The translations under genes were made by a program, and so were the position numbers. A stretch of 64,000 nt of DNA, taken from positions 682,001 through 746,000 of the forward strand of contig NZ_JACHGF010000001.1 in the NCBI RefSeq assembly GCF_014202275.1, read 5' to 3'. The stretch is from Rhabdobacter roseus. GTDB lineage: Bacteria > Bacteroidota > Bacteroidia > Cytophagales > Spirosomataceae. The notes beneath the pieces were generated by a model that made no database searches, was not told where the DNA came from, and was given only the letters and a program-made list of their open reading frames with translations. Of the stretch, positions 27,187 to 35,790 are shown piece by piece (positions within the stretch are counted from its first letter, which is position 1; every line of letters starts with the position of its first letter).

Positions 27187-28205
27187 GGGTTTTGGACTAA
27201 CAAGTGAGCGCCCGTGCCCGGCGCATCGGCGTAAAGTACCTGCCCGTCGTCGAAGCTCACGCCCGTGGCGGGGTCGTTGGTGATGAGCAAGGTACCGTCC
27301 ATATCCACGTAGTCGAGCAGCGGAAGCAGGTGCGCGATGGCCGAAATCCCCACGCTGGATTCGTTCATGCAGCCCACCATCGTTTTTAGTCCCAGGGCTC
27401 TGGCCTCGGCGATCATGCGGCGGGCGGGCGTGAGGCCTCCGCACTTGGTTAGTTTTATATTAATGCCGTGAAACAACCCCTGGCAGCCCCGTACATCGCT
27501 TTCTACGATGCAGCTTTCGTCAGCAATCACGGGCAGGGCGCTTTCGGCAAAGACCCGCTTCATGCCCTCCAGGTCGGCGGCGGGAAGCGGCTGCTCGATG
27601 AACTCCACGTTCAGGTGCCGGAGCTCGTGCGAGTACCGGATGGCCTGCTCGGCGGTCCAGGCGCCGTTGGCATCGACCCGAAAGGTGGCGTCGGTATGGC
27701 GGCGGAGCTCCCGCACCAGCGCCAGATCATCAGAGGTACCTAGCTTGATCTTGTACAGCGGCCAGGGTAGTTCCTGCATCTTGGCCACCATTTTTTCTAC
27801 GCGATCAATCCCGATGGTGTAGTTGGTGAGTGGGTTGCGGTCGGGCGAGAGGCCCCAGCTTTCGTACAGCTTCTTGCCCTGCCGCTGGGCGTGGAGGTCG
27901 TGGGCGGCTTCGTCGAGGGCGCACTGCGCAAAGGGGTTGTCTTTCAGGTAGGGGTAGGTACTTTCCCAAAGTACCTCGGGCGTGGCCCAGGTACCCGCCT
28001 CCACCAGCGGGCGCACCCGCTCCAGGGCTTCCTGCATACTGTCGATGGTAATGCCGTAGTACTTGTTGGAGGTCGCTTCGCCCAGGCCGCGGTAGGTACC
28101 TTCGCGCAGCTCCACCAGCAGGGTAGGCTGCACGTCACGCGAGTCGTGGGCAATGGTGAAGGTATGTTTGAGCCGGAGGTCGAACGTATGAAAAAGGAGT
28201 TGCAT
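27183..28205 (-). CDS. Dipeptide epimerase (L-Ala-D/L-Glu epimerase type), enolase superfamily
   Basis: 340 residues. Catalytic and metal residues are visible: YKIKLG (K152/K154), VDANGAW (D178), EQP (E204), ADES (D229), KLTKCGG (K251) and a C-terminal MDGTLL. This pattern is that of the muconate-lactonizing subgroup that epimerises dipeptides such as L-Ala-D-Glu from murein turnover. It lies 40 bp after nadK and its stop overlaps the start of the AONS-like gene (ATGA), so the two are translationally coupled. Confidence 0.9.
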   Translation of the reverse strand: MQLLFHTFDLRLKHTFTIAHDSRDVQPTLLVELREGTYRGLGEATSNKYYGITIDSMQEALERVRPLVEAGTWATPEVLWESTYPYLKDNPFAQCALDEAAHDLHAQRQGKKLYESWGLSPDRNPLTNYTIGIDRVEKMVAKMQELPWPLYKIKLGTSDDLALVRELRRHTDATFRVDANGAWTAEQAIRYSHELRHLNVEFIEQPLPAADLEGMKRVFAESALPVIADESCIVESDVRGCQGLFHGINIKLTKCGGLTPARRMIAEARALGLKTMVGCMNESSVGISAIAHLLPLLDYVDMDGTLLITNDPATGVSFDDGQVLYADAPGTGAHLLVQNP

Positions 28206-28245
28206 CGGTGGGTGTCAGAAATGAAAAAAGCGCCGCGCGGGTACT

Positions 28246-29121
28246 TTAGTTACGCATGTCGAGCCCCCAGGACAGCTTGCTGCGGAGGGTATTGAAAAAA
28301 TCGTCGTCGAGCATCTTGATGAGCCGCGCCACGAAGGGCGCTTTCCGGATGGTAATGCGGGTCGATTCGTCCACCACCCGCGAGCGCGAGTCGAGCGAGA
28401 GCAGGAAGCTGTTGCTGCGGCTTTTGACCTCGAAACTCAGCACGGAGGTATCTTCCACCACGAGCGGGCGCACGTTGAGGTTGTGCGGGCTCACGGGCGT
28501 CAGGATGAAGTTCTGCGAATGCGGTACCAGCACCGGCCCGCCGCAGCTCAGCGAGTAGCCGGTCGAGCCCGTAGGCGTGGAGATGATGAGGCCATCGGCC
28601 CAGTAGGAGTTCAGAAACTGGCCGTTGAGGTAAGCGTGGACGGTGATCATGGACGACGTGTCGGTCTTGGTAATGGCAAAATCGTTCAAGCCGAAGTTGA
28701 GGCCGTCGAAGAGGTCGGTGTCCGATTCAAGCGTGAGCATGGAGCGTTCGTCGATGCGGTACTTACCCGCTTCCAGCGCCCGGATCATGTCCGGAATACG
28801 CTCCGGAGGTACCGTAGCCAGGAAGCCCAGCCGCCCCACGTTGATGCCAATGGCCGGGATTTGCCGCGCGCCTACCAGCGACACCGTTTCGAGCAGGGTA
28901 CCGTCGCCACCCATGCTCACAATGAGCCGGGCGTCGAAGAGGTCGGCGGGGGCATCGTAGACCAGCGAGGTATGGTGCTGCACGTCGGACTGATCCAGAA
29001 ATTGACGGAAAGGGGCCGATAGCTGGACTTCGATGCGACGGCGGGCCAGCTCATCAAACATAGCCTGAATAAACGGACGAGCCGCTGCGTTGAAGTTTCG
29101 TCCGTGGAGCGCTATTTTCAT
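28246..29121 (-). CDS. nadK: NAD kinase
   Basis: 291 residues. ATP-NAD kinase marks: SMGGDGTLLE (about 69-78), INVGRLGFLA, a GLNDFAI segment in place of the usual NE motif, and TPTGSTGYSLS with GGPVLVP. Phosphorylates NAD to NADP in the cytoplasm. First gene of a likely nadK-epimerase-AONS-like unit (gaps 40 bp and -4 bp). The CBS protein gene upstream is the usual neighbour of nadK in Bacteroidota. Confidence 0.95.
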   Translation of the reverse strand: MKIALHGRNFNAAARPFIQAMFDELARRRIEVQLSAPFRQFLDQSDVQHHTSLVYDAPADLFDARLIVSMGGDGTLLETVSLVGARQIPAIGINVGRLGFLATVPPERIPDMIRALEAGKYRIDERSMLTLESDTDLFDGLNFGLNDFAITKTDTSSMITVHAYLNGQFLNSYWADGLIISTPTGSTGYSLSCGGPVLVPHSQNFILTPVSPHNLNVRPLVVEDTSVLSFEVKSRSNSFLLSLDSRSRVVDESTRITIRKAPFVARLIKMLDDDFFNTLRSKLSWGLDMRN

Positions 29122-29350
29122 GCGGAAAATGGATATTCCTTAACGTCCGAAAGATAAGCGCAAAATACCGAATCGAAAACCCGGCTGGTGAATTTGTTAC
29201 GAAAGGTACTTGGTTAGGAATATTTTACGCTAAACTTCCCATAGGCTAATGCCAAAGGAAGAAGAGTTTGTACGAACAAAACCTGAGGCTCTTTTTCCTT
29301 GGAGCCAGCCTACTAGAAAGTACCTTGCAGTAAAGCGTAAGGAGAATGAG

Positions 29351-29399
29351 GTACTTTATAAAGTACTTGCCTGGAAAAATAAAGTACCTGCCTGGAAAA
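29351..29399. repeat. Tandem 21-bp repeat with a GTAC palindrome
   Basis: Two direct copies of ATAAAGTACYTGCCTGGAAAA (29358-29378 and 29379-29399, one difference) end 10 bp before the CBS gene stop. GTACTTTATAAAGTAC (29351-29366) is a perfect 16-nt palindrome overlapping the first copy. The 288-bp gap upstream of nadK holds no convincing gene. Confidence 0.7.
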
Positions 29400-29409
29400 A
29401 GAAACCCGG

Positions 29410-30081
29410 CTACGTAGCCAAGTACCTCAGCAGCATGTCGAGGCGTTCCTGGTCCACGCTTTCGATGGGGTCGTTGGCGTGGGCCTCCTCGATGTAGTAC
29501 CCAAAGCGCTCGAGCGTAGCGATGATGGGTGTGATGTTGGTGCGGTTGAGCTTGAGCGTCAGCCGGGAGTCGTCGGGAGAAGTATACGGCGCGGGCGAAG
29601 CGTAGATGCTGCTCAGTACTTTGGTGCCGTTGGACTCAATCAGGCGGCTGATCTCGGAAAGCGAGTAGTCGCGCTCGGCCACTTTCAGCACCAGTACGGC
29701 TCCCTTTTCCTGCACACCCAGCAGATCCGCGAAGCGTTCCAGCATTTCGCTCACAATGATGGTACCCGTCAGGGTATGTTCTTCGGCCAACACGGGAAGT
29801 ACCTTCAGGCCAAACTGGTTGGCGATCCGTAGCAGTTCGTACACGTGTTGGTCTTCCGTAGCGTACACGTCTTCGTGTTGGCGGATTACGTCCACCAGCG
29901 ACTGGGCGGCATCGGGGAGGTCAAGCAGAATAGCCTCCGAAACAATCCCCCGGTATTCGTCCCCTTCGGTCACTACGAGCTGCGGGGTTCTAAACTCATC
30001 CATCCAGTCCAGTGCCGTGCTCACCGCATCGGTGAGCTTCAGGGTAGGCAGCATGGGGTTGATGAGCGTAGCAGCTAACAT
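29410..30081 (-). CDS. CBS-domain protein, probably nucleotide-responsive
   Basis: 223 residues. Two CBS motifs (about 1-60 and 65-130; ending in RGIVSEAILLDL and TGTIIVSEML) form one Bateman module, followed by an ACT-like C-terminal domain (about 135-220; AVLVLKVAERDYSLSEISRL). CBS pairs bind adenosine nucleotides and regulate partners; position just upstream of nadK on the same strand suggests a tie to NAD(P) or ATP state, which is inference. Gap to nadK is 288 bp, so it may be a separate transcript. Confidence 0.85.
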   Translation of the reverse strand: MLAATLINPMLPTLKLTDAVSTALDWMDEFRTPQLVVTEGDEYRGIVSEAILLDLPDAAQSLVDVIRQHEDVYATEDQHVYELLRIANQFGLKVLPVLAEEHTLTGTIIVSEMLERFADLLGVQEKGAVLVLKVAERDYSLSEISRLIESNGTKVLSSIYASPAPYTSPDDSRLTLKLNRTNITPIIATLERFGYYIEEAHANDPIESVDQERLDMLLRYLAT

Positions 30082-30163
30082 GGGTTTCTATTGGGCTTTT
30101 GCGAAAACTATAAAAAAACGGACTTACTATCAAACAACTTGCCAAATCTTTTTATAGAAAAGT

Positions 30164-30189
30164 ATAAAAAAAGGGCCGCACGCGGCCCC
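30164..30189 (-). terminator. Terminator of the alpha/beta hydrolase gene
   Basis: On the minus strand GGGCCGC-GT-GCGGCCC is followed by eight T. It lies 22 bp past the stop at 30211. Confidence 0.85.
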
Positions 30190-30210
30190 GAAAATTCTGG
30201 TATGGCGCGC

Positions 30211-30984
30211 CTAGGCGGTCTCTAATAACGCGTGTTTAGCCAAAAATTGTTCCAGGATACGATTAAAGCGTTCCGGATGCTCCATCATGGGCGCATGGCA
30301 GCATTTATCAATAAAGTGCAATTCAGAATCAGCAATGAGGCGGTTGAACTCGTGCCCCACGTAGGGAGGCGTGATGGTATCGTTGAGGCCCCACACCAGC
30401 AGCGTCGGGACGTTGATAAGGTGCAGGGATTTGGCCAGGTTGTGGCGCTGGGCGGATTTGGCAATACCCACGATGCTCATGCATTTAGGAATGCTGGAGG
30501 TCGTCTCGAAGACTTCGTCAATGAGCTCCTTGGTGGCTACCTTAGGGTCGTAGAAGGTGTAGGCTACGCGCTCGGCGATGTAGTCGTAACTACCCCGCTT
30601 GGGGAAAGAGCCCCCCATCGAGTTTTCAAACAGCCCCGAGCTACCCGTCAGTACCAGTCGCTGCACGTTCTCGGGGTTCTTGAGGGTATACAGCAGCCCC
30701 ACGTGGCCCCCCAGGGAGTTGCCCAGCAGGGTCAGGTTTTTAAGGTCCTTAAAAGCCAGGAAACGCTCCAGAAAGTCGAGCAGGGCTTCGAGGTCGGCCT
30801 TGCGGGGAGGAAGATCATAAATAGGAAGTACCGGAATCAGGACGCGGTAGCGATCCGAAAAACCGTCAATGACGCCGTCCCAATTGCTGAGGGCACCAAA
30901 CAACCCGTGGAGAAGGAGGAGGTTTTCGCCCTGTCCTTCGTCGATAAATTTGAAGTCGCCTTCTACGTGTACCTGATACTTCAT
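30211..30984 (-). CDS. Alpha/beta hydrolase
   Basis: 257-residue single-domain hydrolase. The oxyanion HGLFG (about 26-30), nucleophile elbow GNSLGG (S90), acid Asp in WGLNDTITPP and base His in KCCHAPMMEHPE (near 237) form the triad. No signal peptide, so cytoplasmic. Alone on its strand with its own terminator. The substrate cannot be told; proteins of this size include esterases and C-C hydrolases. Confidence 0.88.
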   Translation of the reverse strand: MKYQVHVEGDFKFIDEGQGENLLLLHGLFGALSNWDGVIDGFSDRYRVLIPVLPIYDLPPRKADLEALLDFLERFLAFKDLKNLTLLGNSLGGHVGLLYTLKNPENVQRLVLTGSSGLFENSMGGSFPKRGSYDYIAERVAYTFYDPKVATKELIDEVFETTSSIPKCMSIVGIAKSAQRHNLAKSLHLINVPTLLVWGLNDTITPPYVGHEFNRLIADSELHFIDKCCHAPMMEHPERFNRILEQFLAKHALLETA

Positions 30985-31303
30985 CCTTGTATTAAGTCTT
31001 ACTAGCGTTTGTGATGGGAGTCCCTTATTTTCTGCGAAGTCTTACCCGGTTTTCTTAACTTAATGAGCCTACAGGTAGTTTAGCAAAAAACAATAGTGGA
31101 TAATTACAATACAGCGGTAACTAAGTTTTCTTAGGGGCGGATAATCAATGACTTCTAAAAATAAGGTTTTCTTTGCTATTTATAGCATTTTTGATGCACA
31201 AAACTACTTCTTTTTTTCTCAAAAACGGACAAAGCAACACAAAATATTTAGTGATTATATCTTGTAAATATTATATTATTGAACATAAACGGGAACAAAT
31301 AAC
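30985..31303. other. Divergent AT-rich intergenic region
   Basis: 319 bp between the alpha/beta hydrolase and the FAD oxidoreductase. It is AT-rich, with several T- and A-runs at 31195-31275, and must contain both promoters, but no TTG/TAnnTTTG pair with proper spacing was found. No small gene seen. Confidence 0.4.
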
Positions 31304-32542
31304 ATGGAAACATCCTATCCGGTAGTGATCATAGGCGGCGGTCTGGCCGGCCTGAGCTGCGCCCGTTACCTGCACAAACGGGGCCTACAGCCGGTACTAC
31401 TGGAGGCCAGCGACGCCGTCGGGGGCCGCGTGCGGACGGATGTGGTGGAGGGTTTCCGGCTCGACCGCGGCTTTCAGATCCTGCTCACGGCCTACCCCGA
31501 AGCCGAGCGGCTGCTCGACTACCCCGCGCTGCGCCTGCAGGCCTTTCGCTCCGGGGCCGCGATCCGCTACCAGGACCGGTTTGTGGAAATGATGAATCCT
31601 TTGCGCGAGCCGTTGTCGGCACTAAGTACCCTGACGGCCCCCGTGGGCTCGCTGGCCGATAAGCTCCGGATCGTGCAGCTCCTGCGCGACGTACAGAGCG
31701 TAACCCACACGGAGGATTTTTTCCGCGGCCCGGCTACCGATACCCTGGAGTACCTGCGCGCCTACGGCTGGAGCGACCGCATGATCAGTACCTTCTTCGA
31801 GCCGTTTTTTGGCGGGGTTTTTCTGGAGAATGAGCTAAGTACCTCCAGCCATTTTTTTCGGTTTGTGTTCAAGCAGTTTTACAGCGGCGACGCCGCGCTG
31901 CCCGCCGGGGGCATGCAGGCCATTCCGGAGCAGCTGGCCGCGGCCCTGCCGCCAGGTACCTTACGGCTTAATACGCCCGTAACGGCCATCGACGGCACCA
32001 CCGTAACGCTCGCTAACGGCGAAACCCTCACTGCCCAGCACTTGGTACTGGCCACCGACGCCGCCACCGCCGACCGGCTCCTGGGCGAAACCCCGGCGCG
32101 TACCTACAACGTCACGACTTGTACCTACTTTGCGGCCGGTCGCTCGCCGTTGCCCAAAAAACTGCTGATGCTAAACCCCAACCGCCTCTCGCCGGTGCAC
32201 CACCTCAGCGTGCCGAGCGACGTAGCCCCTACCTACGCCCCCGAAGGCCAGGCGCTGGTGTCGGTAAGTACCCAGGGCGTGGAACTGGCCAACGCCAAAA
32301 AACTCGCCGACGACATCCGGCAGGAGCTGACGGGCTGGTTTGGCGAAGAGGTGCGGCAGTGGCGGCACCTGCGTACCTACCACCTGCCCGAAGCCCTGGT
32401 GCACTACGGGCCGGAGAAGGGCCCGCTCCCGCTGCGCCTGGCCGAGGGCCTCTACCGCTGCGGCGACTACACCGCCTACCCCTCGCTGAACGCCGCCCTG
32501 CAAACGGGCCGCCAGGTGGCAGAGATGATCGGGGAGCGGTAG
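31304..32542 (+). CDS. FAD-dependent amine-oxidase/protoporphyrinogen-oxidase-like protein
   Basis: 412 residues. A Rossmann FAD motif VVIIGGGLAGLSCARYL (about 7-23), then LEASDAVGGRVRTD with the GGRxRT flavin-ring word, a central substrate domain, and a C-terminal GLYRCGDYTAYPSLNAALQTGR that closes the FAD site. This is the NAD(P)-binding/flavin amine oxidase fold shared by HemG-type oxidases and carotenoid desaturases. No pigment or haem genes are adjacent, so the substrate is open. Many such proteins are simply named NAD(P)/FAD-dependent oxidoreductase. Confidence 0.85.
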   Translation: METSYPVVIIGGGLAGLSCARYLHKRGLQPVLLEASDAVGGRVRTDVVEGFRLDRGFQILLTAYPEAERLLDYPALRLQAFRSGAAIRYQDRFVEMMNPLREPLSALSTLTAPVGSLADKLRIVQLLRDVQSVTHTEDFFRGPATDTLEYLRAYGWSDRMISTFFEPFFGGVFLENELSTSSHFFRFVFKQFYSGDAALPAGGMQAIPEQLAAALPPGTLRLNTPVTAIDGTTVTLANGETLTAQHLVLATDAATADRLLGETPARTYNVTTCTYFAAGRSPLPKKLLMLNPNRLSPVHHLSVPSDVAPTYAPEGQALVSVSTQGVELANAKKLADDIRQELTGWFGEEVRQWRHLRTYHLPEALVHYGPEKGPLPLRLAEGLYRCGDYTAYPSLNAALQTGRQVAEMIGER

Positions 32543-32615
32543 TGAATTATTGGTTGCAAACCGGCGAGAGGTACTTTATTTTTTTGCTATTTTGCTGAAT
32601 AGCTAAAGTACCCTT

Positions 32616-33029
32616 ATGAAGCGACGACATTTTCTAGGCTTACTGAGCCTTTTGCCGCCCCTTTGGCTAGTGGGTTGCAAGCGCCCACTACCCTTGGGAC
32701 CTACCATCCTTACGGGACGTGTGGTTGACGAAAACGATCAGCCCATGGCTGGGATAGTCATTGATTTTTCAGGAATGCGAAGAAGTGGTTTTGCACCCAT
32801 ACCTACTTTTAGTGAAACCACTCAAACAGACGAAAAGGGGAATTATACCTTTTCAAAAGAGATCCCACAATCCACCACAAGAGCGTCAATTTCACTCCAG
32901 GAGCCACAGGATTACCAAACTTATTTTTTTATAGATGGTAATTACCATCTGCTTTCAACCACTTTTACCCTTCCTCGTGAGGACTTTGGTAAAACCACCA
33001 CCCTACATTTTCAATTAAGAAAATGCTAG
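32616..33029 (+). CDS. Lipoprotein with carboxypeptidase-regulatory-like (CarboxypepD) domain
   Basis: 137 residues. Twin basic start MKRRHF, hydrophobic stretch, lipobox LVGC (about Cys21). Then LTGRVVDENDQPMAGIVIDF begins a beta-sandwich of the CarboxypepD_reg/CNA-B type, with TDEKGNYTFS in the middle. Such small lipoproteins are surface or periplasmic. It is 73 bp downstream of the FAD oxidoreductase and 9 bp before a similar gene. Confidence 0.75.
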   Translation: MKRRHFLGLLSLLPPLWLVGCKRPLPLGPTILTGRVVDENDQPMAGIVIDFSGMRRSGFAPIPTFSETTQTDEKGNYTFSKEIPQSTTRASISLQEPQDYQTYFFIDGNYHLLSTTFTLPREDFGKTTTLHFQLRKC

Positions 33030-33038
33030 CTACGCACC

Positions 33039-33452
33039 ATGAAACGGCACCTAACCCGCACCATTTCTCCTGTATTTCTGCTATTTATTGCTCTGAGCCT
33101 GGATGGCTGCTTGCTTAGCTTCCGCACTTCAACTGTCTACGGCACGGTGACTGAGCAGGGAAGAAAACCTTTAGAAGGCGTAAAGATTAGCGTTTTGGGA
33201 ATAAAGGCGAATCGCTCTACGCTGTTGCACGAGCTATCTACCAACCAGGCAGGGGAGTTTCAACTTACCTTTGAAGTACCCCGAGGCTATAGCAGGCTCG
33301 ATATAGGCATTCCATCCATTGAAAATCACCAATCCCAAGAGATCCCGCGTCTCATCTCACTTTATATAAATGGTGAAGAAACCAAAGATTGCTGCTCAAC
33401 GCTTATTGGCAAAAAGACGAAGTACGACTTTGTGTTTCTGGTTAAAGAATAA
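33039..33452 (+). CDS. Lipoprotein with carboxypeptidase-regulatory-like domain, neighbour paralogue
   Basis: 137 residues, same length and layout as the preceding gene. Lipobox LDGC (about Cys24), then VYGTVTEQGRKPLEGVKISV and a TNQAGEFQLTF strand pair, as in CarboxypepD_reg domains. Low identity to its neighbour but the same architecture, so an old duplication is likely. Cys pair CC near 115 may form a disulphide or be incidental. Confidence 0.72.
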   Translation: MKRHLTRTISPVFLLFIALSLDGCLLSFRTSTVYGTVTEQGRKPLEGVKISVLGIKANRSTLLHELSTNQAGEFQLTFEVPRGYSRLDIGIPSIENHQSQEIPRLISLYINGEETKDCCSTLIGKKTKYDFVFLVKE

Positions 33453-33617
33453 GCTCACGGTGAAATCTGCGGTTATCAGCTAGGATGCTGTGGTAGCTAT
33501 TCCGGATGTTGTTGGTTGGCAACATTGGCATGTTTTCTTCATGCTATAAAATGCTATGATCATACGTATTTTGTATGTATAATGTATTGTTTTACAGGGA
33601 ATTAACCGGAAAAGTAG

Positions 33618-33908
33618 ATGTGGGAAATTATATTTAGAATACTCTCCTTAGTACTTACTATTTACTACTGCTTCGCTTGGTTTTATTCCTTTAATTCAGC
33701 AAACTTGCAAGCAGATCGGGTAAATATATTTTTGAGATGGTTCCCAGTTGGCCTGTCGGTTGCTTGGATAAATAGCATTTTATTAGCATTAGCCGTAGCA
33801 AGCCTAGCAAATGTGTTATTGCATAAAAGGGTTAGTTCTACTTTTTGGATTCTTTTTCTAGTAGTACAACTGGTATTCATCATTTTTATAATTTGGCAAT
33901 ACCTTTAG
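33618..33908 (+). CDS. Hypothetical three-TM membrane protein
   Basis: 96 residues with three hydrophobic segments (about 5-26, 43-65, 74-95), AT-rich. No family recognised. It ends 47 bp before the second copy of the dispersed repeat (33955-34099), another case of that repeat next to AT-rich accessory sequence. Confidence 0.5.
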   Translation: MWEIIFRILSLVLTIYYCFAWFYSFNSANLQADRVNIFLRWFPVGLSVAWINSILLALAVASLANVLLHKRVSSTFWILFLVVQLVFIIFIIWQYL

Positions 33909-33954
33909 CCTTTAAGGTACTTCATGAAAATTATTTAAGTGACGTAGCTAGATA

Positions 33955-34099
33955 GGGTTTTTTTGTAAAAAATAATAACCCTGAAAGGGTGCCATGATTA
34001 TAGTAATAATAGGAATCCAAGCGTGACAGAACCCCGAATGGGGTGACATCATGCACTACTGCCACCCCATTCGGGGTTTCAATCGAGGTATTTTGAATA
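33955..34099. repeat. 145-bp dispersed structured repeat, copy B
   Basis: Same 145-bp layout as copy A at 17066-17210, differing at a small number of bases and small indels. Conserved are the ACCCTGAAAGGGT palindrome and the AACCCCGAATGGGGT/ACCCCATTCGGGGTT inverted pair. A tail resembling a further diverged unit (CATGCCTTCGGCATTTTTATA) follows at 34116-34136. Confidence 0.8.
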
Positions 34100-34418
34100 A
34101 AGCTATAATCCTATCATGCCTTCGGCATTTTTATAAGAAAGCCCTGCGTAACTAGATTAATGTGTGTGAATTTGCAGGGAAGCTACCCATTTACCCCGTT
34201 GGGCGTAGTTTGTAACTACGTCCTGGTGTCAAAAGGTCTCTGACCGAGGTACCTATAAGACAACAAAGCCCCACTCTAAGTCCAAAAAACGCCTGCTACG
34301 CGGTCCTACGGAGTGAGGAGAAGCTATTTCGCTAAAATAAAAAAGAAGATTCGGCGCTGGAAGTAGTTATAGGAAGATAGATAGTAAAATTAGTCCTATT
34401 TAACGACCCCTTGAATCT
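34100..34418. other. Non-coding region with small palindromes
   Basis: No gene seen. GTAGTTTGTAACTAC (34206-34220) is a perfect short hairpin. A -7-like TAnnTTTG box for the acyl-CoA dehydrogenase gene was not found. Confidence 0.4.
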
Positions 34419-35783
34419 ATGAAAACCTGGCTGAATTCTTTTTCGACGATGCGTTCGTTGCTGCAAAATATTGATTTAAAAGCCGTTCAGAAACTCTCCC
34501 AAAAGGTAGACCTCAACGAAATGATGGGCGTGGTGTCCAAAATGAGCGAGGACGATCTGGCCAAGATGATGAAGTTCATGAAGGCAGGTACCTCGGGCAA
34601 GAAGAAGGAGCATCCGCCCGTCAACGGCGACTTTTACAGCCTGGGGCACACGCTCACGCCCGAGGACCGCGCCATCCAGCTCAAAGTGCGGGAGTTTATG
34701 GAGCGGGAGATCCGTCCCATCGCCAACGAGTACTGGAACAAGGCTCAGTTCCCGATGCACATCATCCCGAAATTTGCCGAGCTCGACATCTGCGGGCTCA
34801 CCTACCAGGGCTACGGCTGCGCGGGCCGCTCGGCGCTGCTGGAGGGTTTTATCGCGATGGAAATGGCGCGCGTTGACACGTCCATGTCTACTTTTTTCGG
34901 GGTACATAGCGGCCTGGCGATGGGCTCCATCTACCTGTGTGGCTCCGAGGAGCAGAAGCAGCAGTGGCTGCCTCCCATGCAGCGCATGGAGGTGATGGGG
35001 GCCTTTGGCCTCACGGAGCCGGAGGTGGGCTCGGGCGTGGCGGGCGGACTCACCACGACCTGCCGACGCGAGGGCGACGAATGGGTACTGAACGGCCAAA
35101 AGAAGTGGATCGGCAACGCTACCTTTTCCGACATCACAGTCATCTGGGCGCGAAACGTAGCCGACAACCAGGTGCGGGGGTTCATCGTTCGGAAGGATAA
35201 TCCGGGCTTCGTGGCCGAGAAGATGGAGGATAAAATGGCGCTCCGTACCGTACAGAACGCTCTCATTACGCTTACCGACTGCCGGGTACCCGAAGCCGAC
35301 CGCCTCCAGAACGCCAACTCCTTCAAAGATACCGCTAAGGTACTTCGCATGACCCGTGCCGGGGTAGCCTGGCAGGCCGTGGGCTGCGCGCGCGGTGCCT
35401 ACGAAGCCGCCCTGAAGTATACTACGCAGCGGCAGCAGTTTGGTCGACCCATCGCGGGTTTTCAGCTGGTGCAGGACCTGCTCGTGACCATGCTGGGCGA
35501 CCTCACGGCCATGCAAACGATGGTGTACCGGCTGTCGCAGCTGCAAGATCAGGGCGAGCTGGCCGACGAGCACGCTTCGCTGGCGAAGGTGTTTTGTACG
35601 CTGCGGATGCGCTCCATCGTAGACCACGCCCGCGAGCTTTTTGGCGGCAACGGCATCCTGCTCGAGTACGACATCGCCCGCTTCGTGGCCGACGCCGAGG
35701 CCATTTATTCCTACGAAGGTACCAAGGAGATCAACTCCCTCATTGTGGGCCGGGCCATCACCGGTGAAAGCGCTTTTGTATAA
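34419..35783 (+). CDS. Acyl-CoA dehydrogenase (glutaryl-CoA dehydrogenase-like)
   Basis: 454-residue FAD enzyme that oxidises acyl-CoAs and passes electrons to ETF. Visible: AFGLTEPEVGSGVAGG and WVLNGQKKWIGNA in the middle domain, QRQQFGRPIAGFQLVQ, and the catalytic Glu in YSYEGTKEINSLIVGRAITG (about E433). The ordering and the TEPxxGSD-like word favour the glutaryl-CoA/short-chain group. About 75 residues at the N-terminus (SQKVDLNEMMGVVSKMSEDD...) precede the conserved part; this helical extension is unusual. Ends at a terminator (35791-35831) shared with the Nudix gene. Confidence 0.93.
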   Translation: MKTWLNSFSTMRSLLQNIDLKAVQKLSQKVDLNEMMGVVSKMSEDDLAKMMKFMKAGTSGKKKEHPPVNGDFYSLGHTLTPEDRAIQLKVREFMEREIRPIANEYWNKAQFPMHIIPKFAELDICGLTYQGYGCAGRSALLEGFIAMEMARVDTSMSTFFGVHSGLAMGSIYLCGSEEQKQQWLPPMQRMEVMGAFGLTEPEVGSGVAGGLTTTCRREGDEWVLNGQKKWIGNATFSDITVIWARNVADNQVRGFIVRKDNPGFVAEKMEDKMALRTVQNALITLTDCRVPEADRLQNANSFKDTAKVLRMTRAGVAWQAVGCARGAYEAALKYTTQRQQFGRPIAGFQLVQDLLVTMLGDLTAMQTMVYRLSQLQDQGELADEHASLAKVFCTLRMRSIVDHARELFGGNGILLEYDIARFVADAEAIYSYEGTKEINSLIVGRAITGESAFV

Positions 35784-35790
35784 AAAAAGC

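Noticed and set aside
27187-27444. N-terminal extension of the AONS-like protein
   Set aside because: It lies inside the dipeptide epimerase gene, and its Arg-rich translation is unlike any PLP enzyme. The ATG at 27186 with an ATGA overlap is a better start.
29249-29497. 82-codon frame upstream of nadK
   Set aside because: It runs into the 3' end of the CBS gene, is made largely of translated GTAC repeats (KVLAWK, KYL) and has no family.
33453-33617. Possible regulatory or attC-like site before the membrane-protein gene
   Set aside because: A GCGGTTATCAGC string suggested an attC-like box, but no matching AAC box or stem was found around it.
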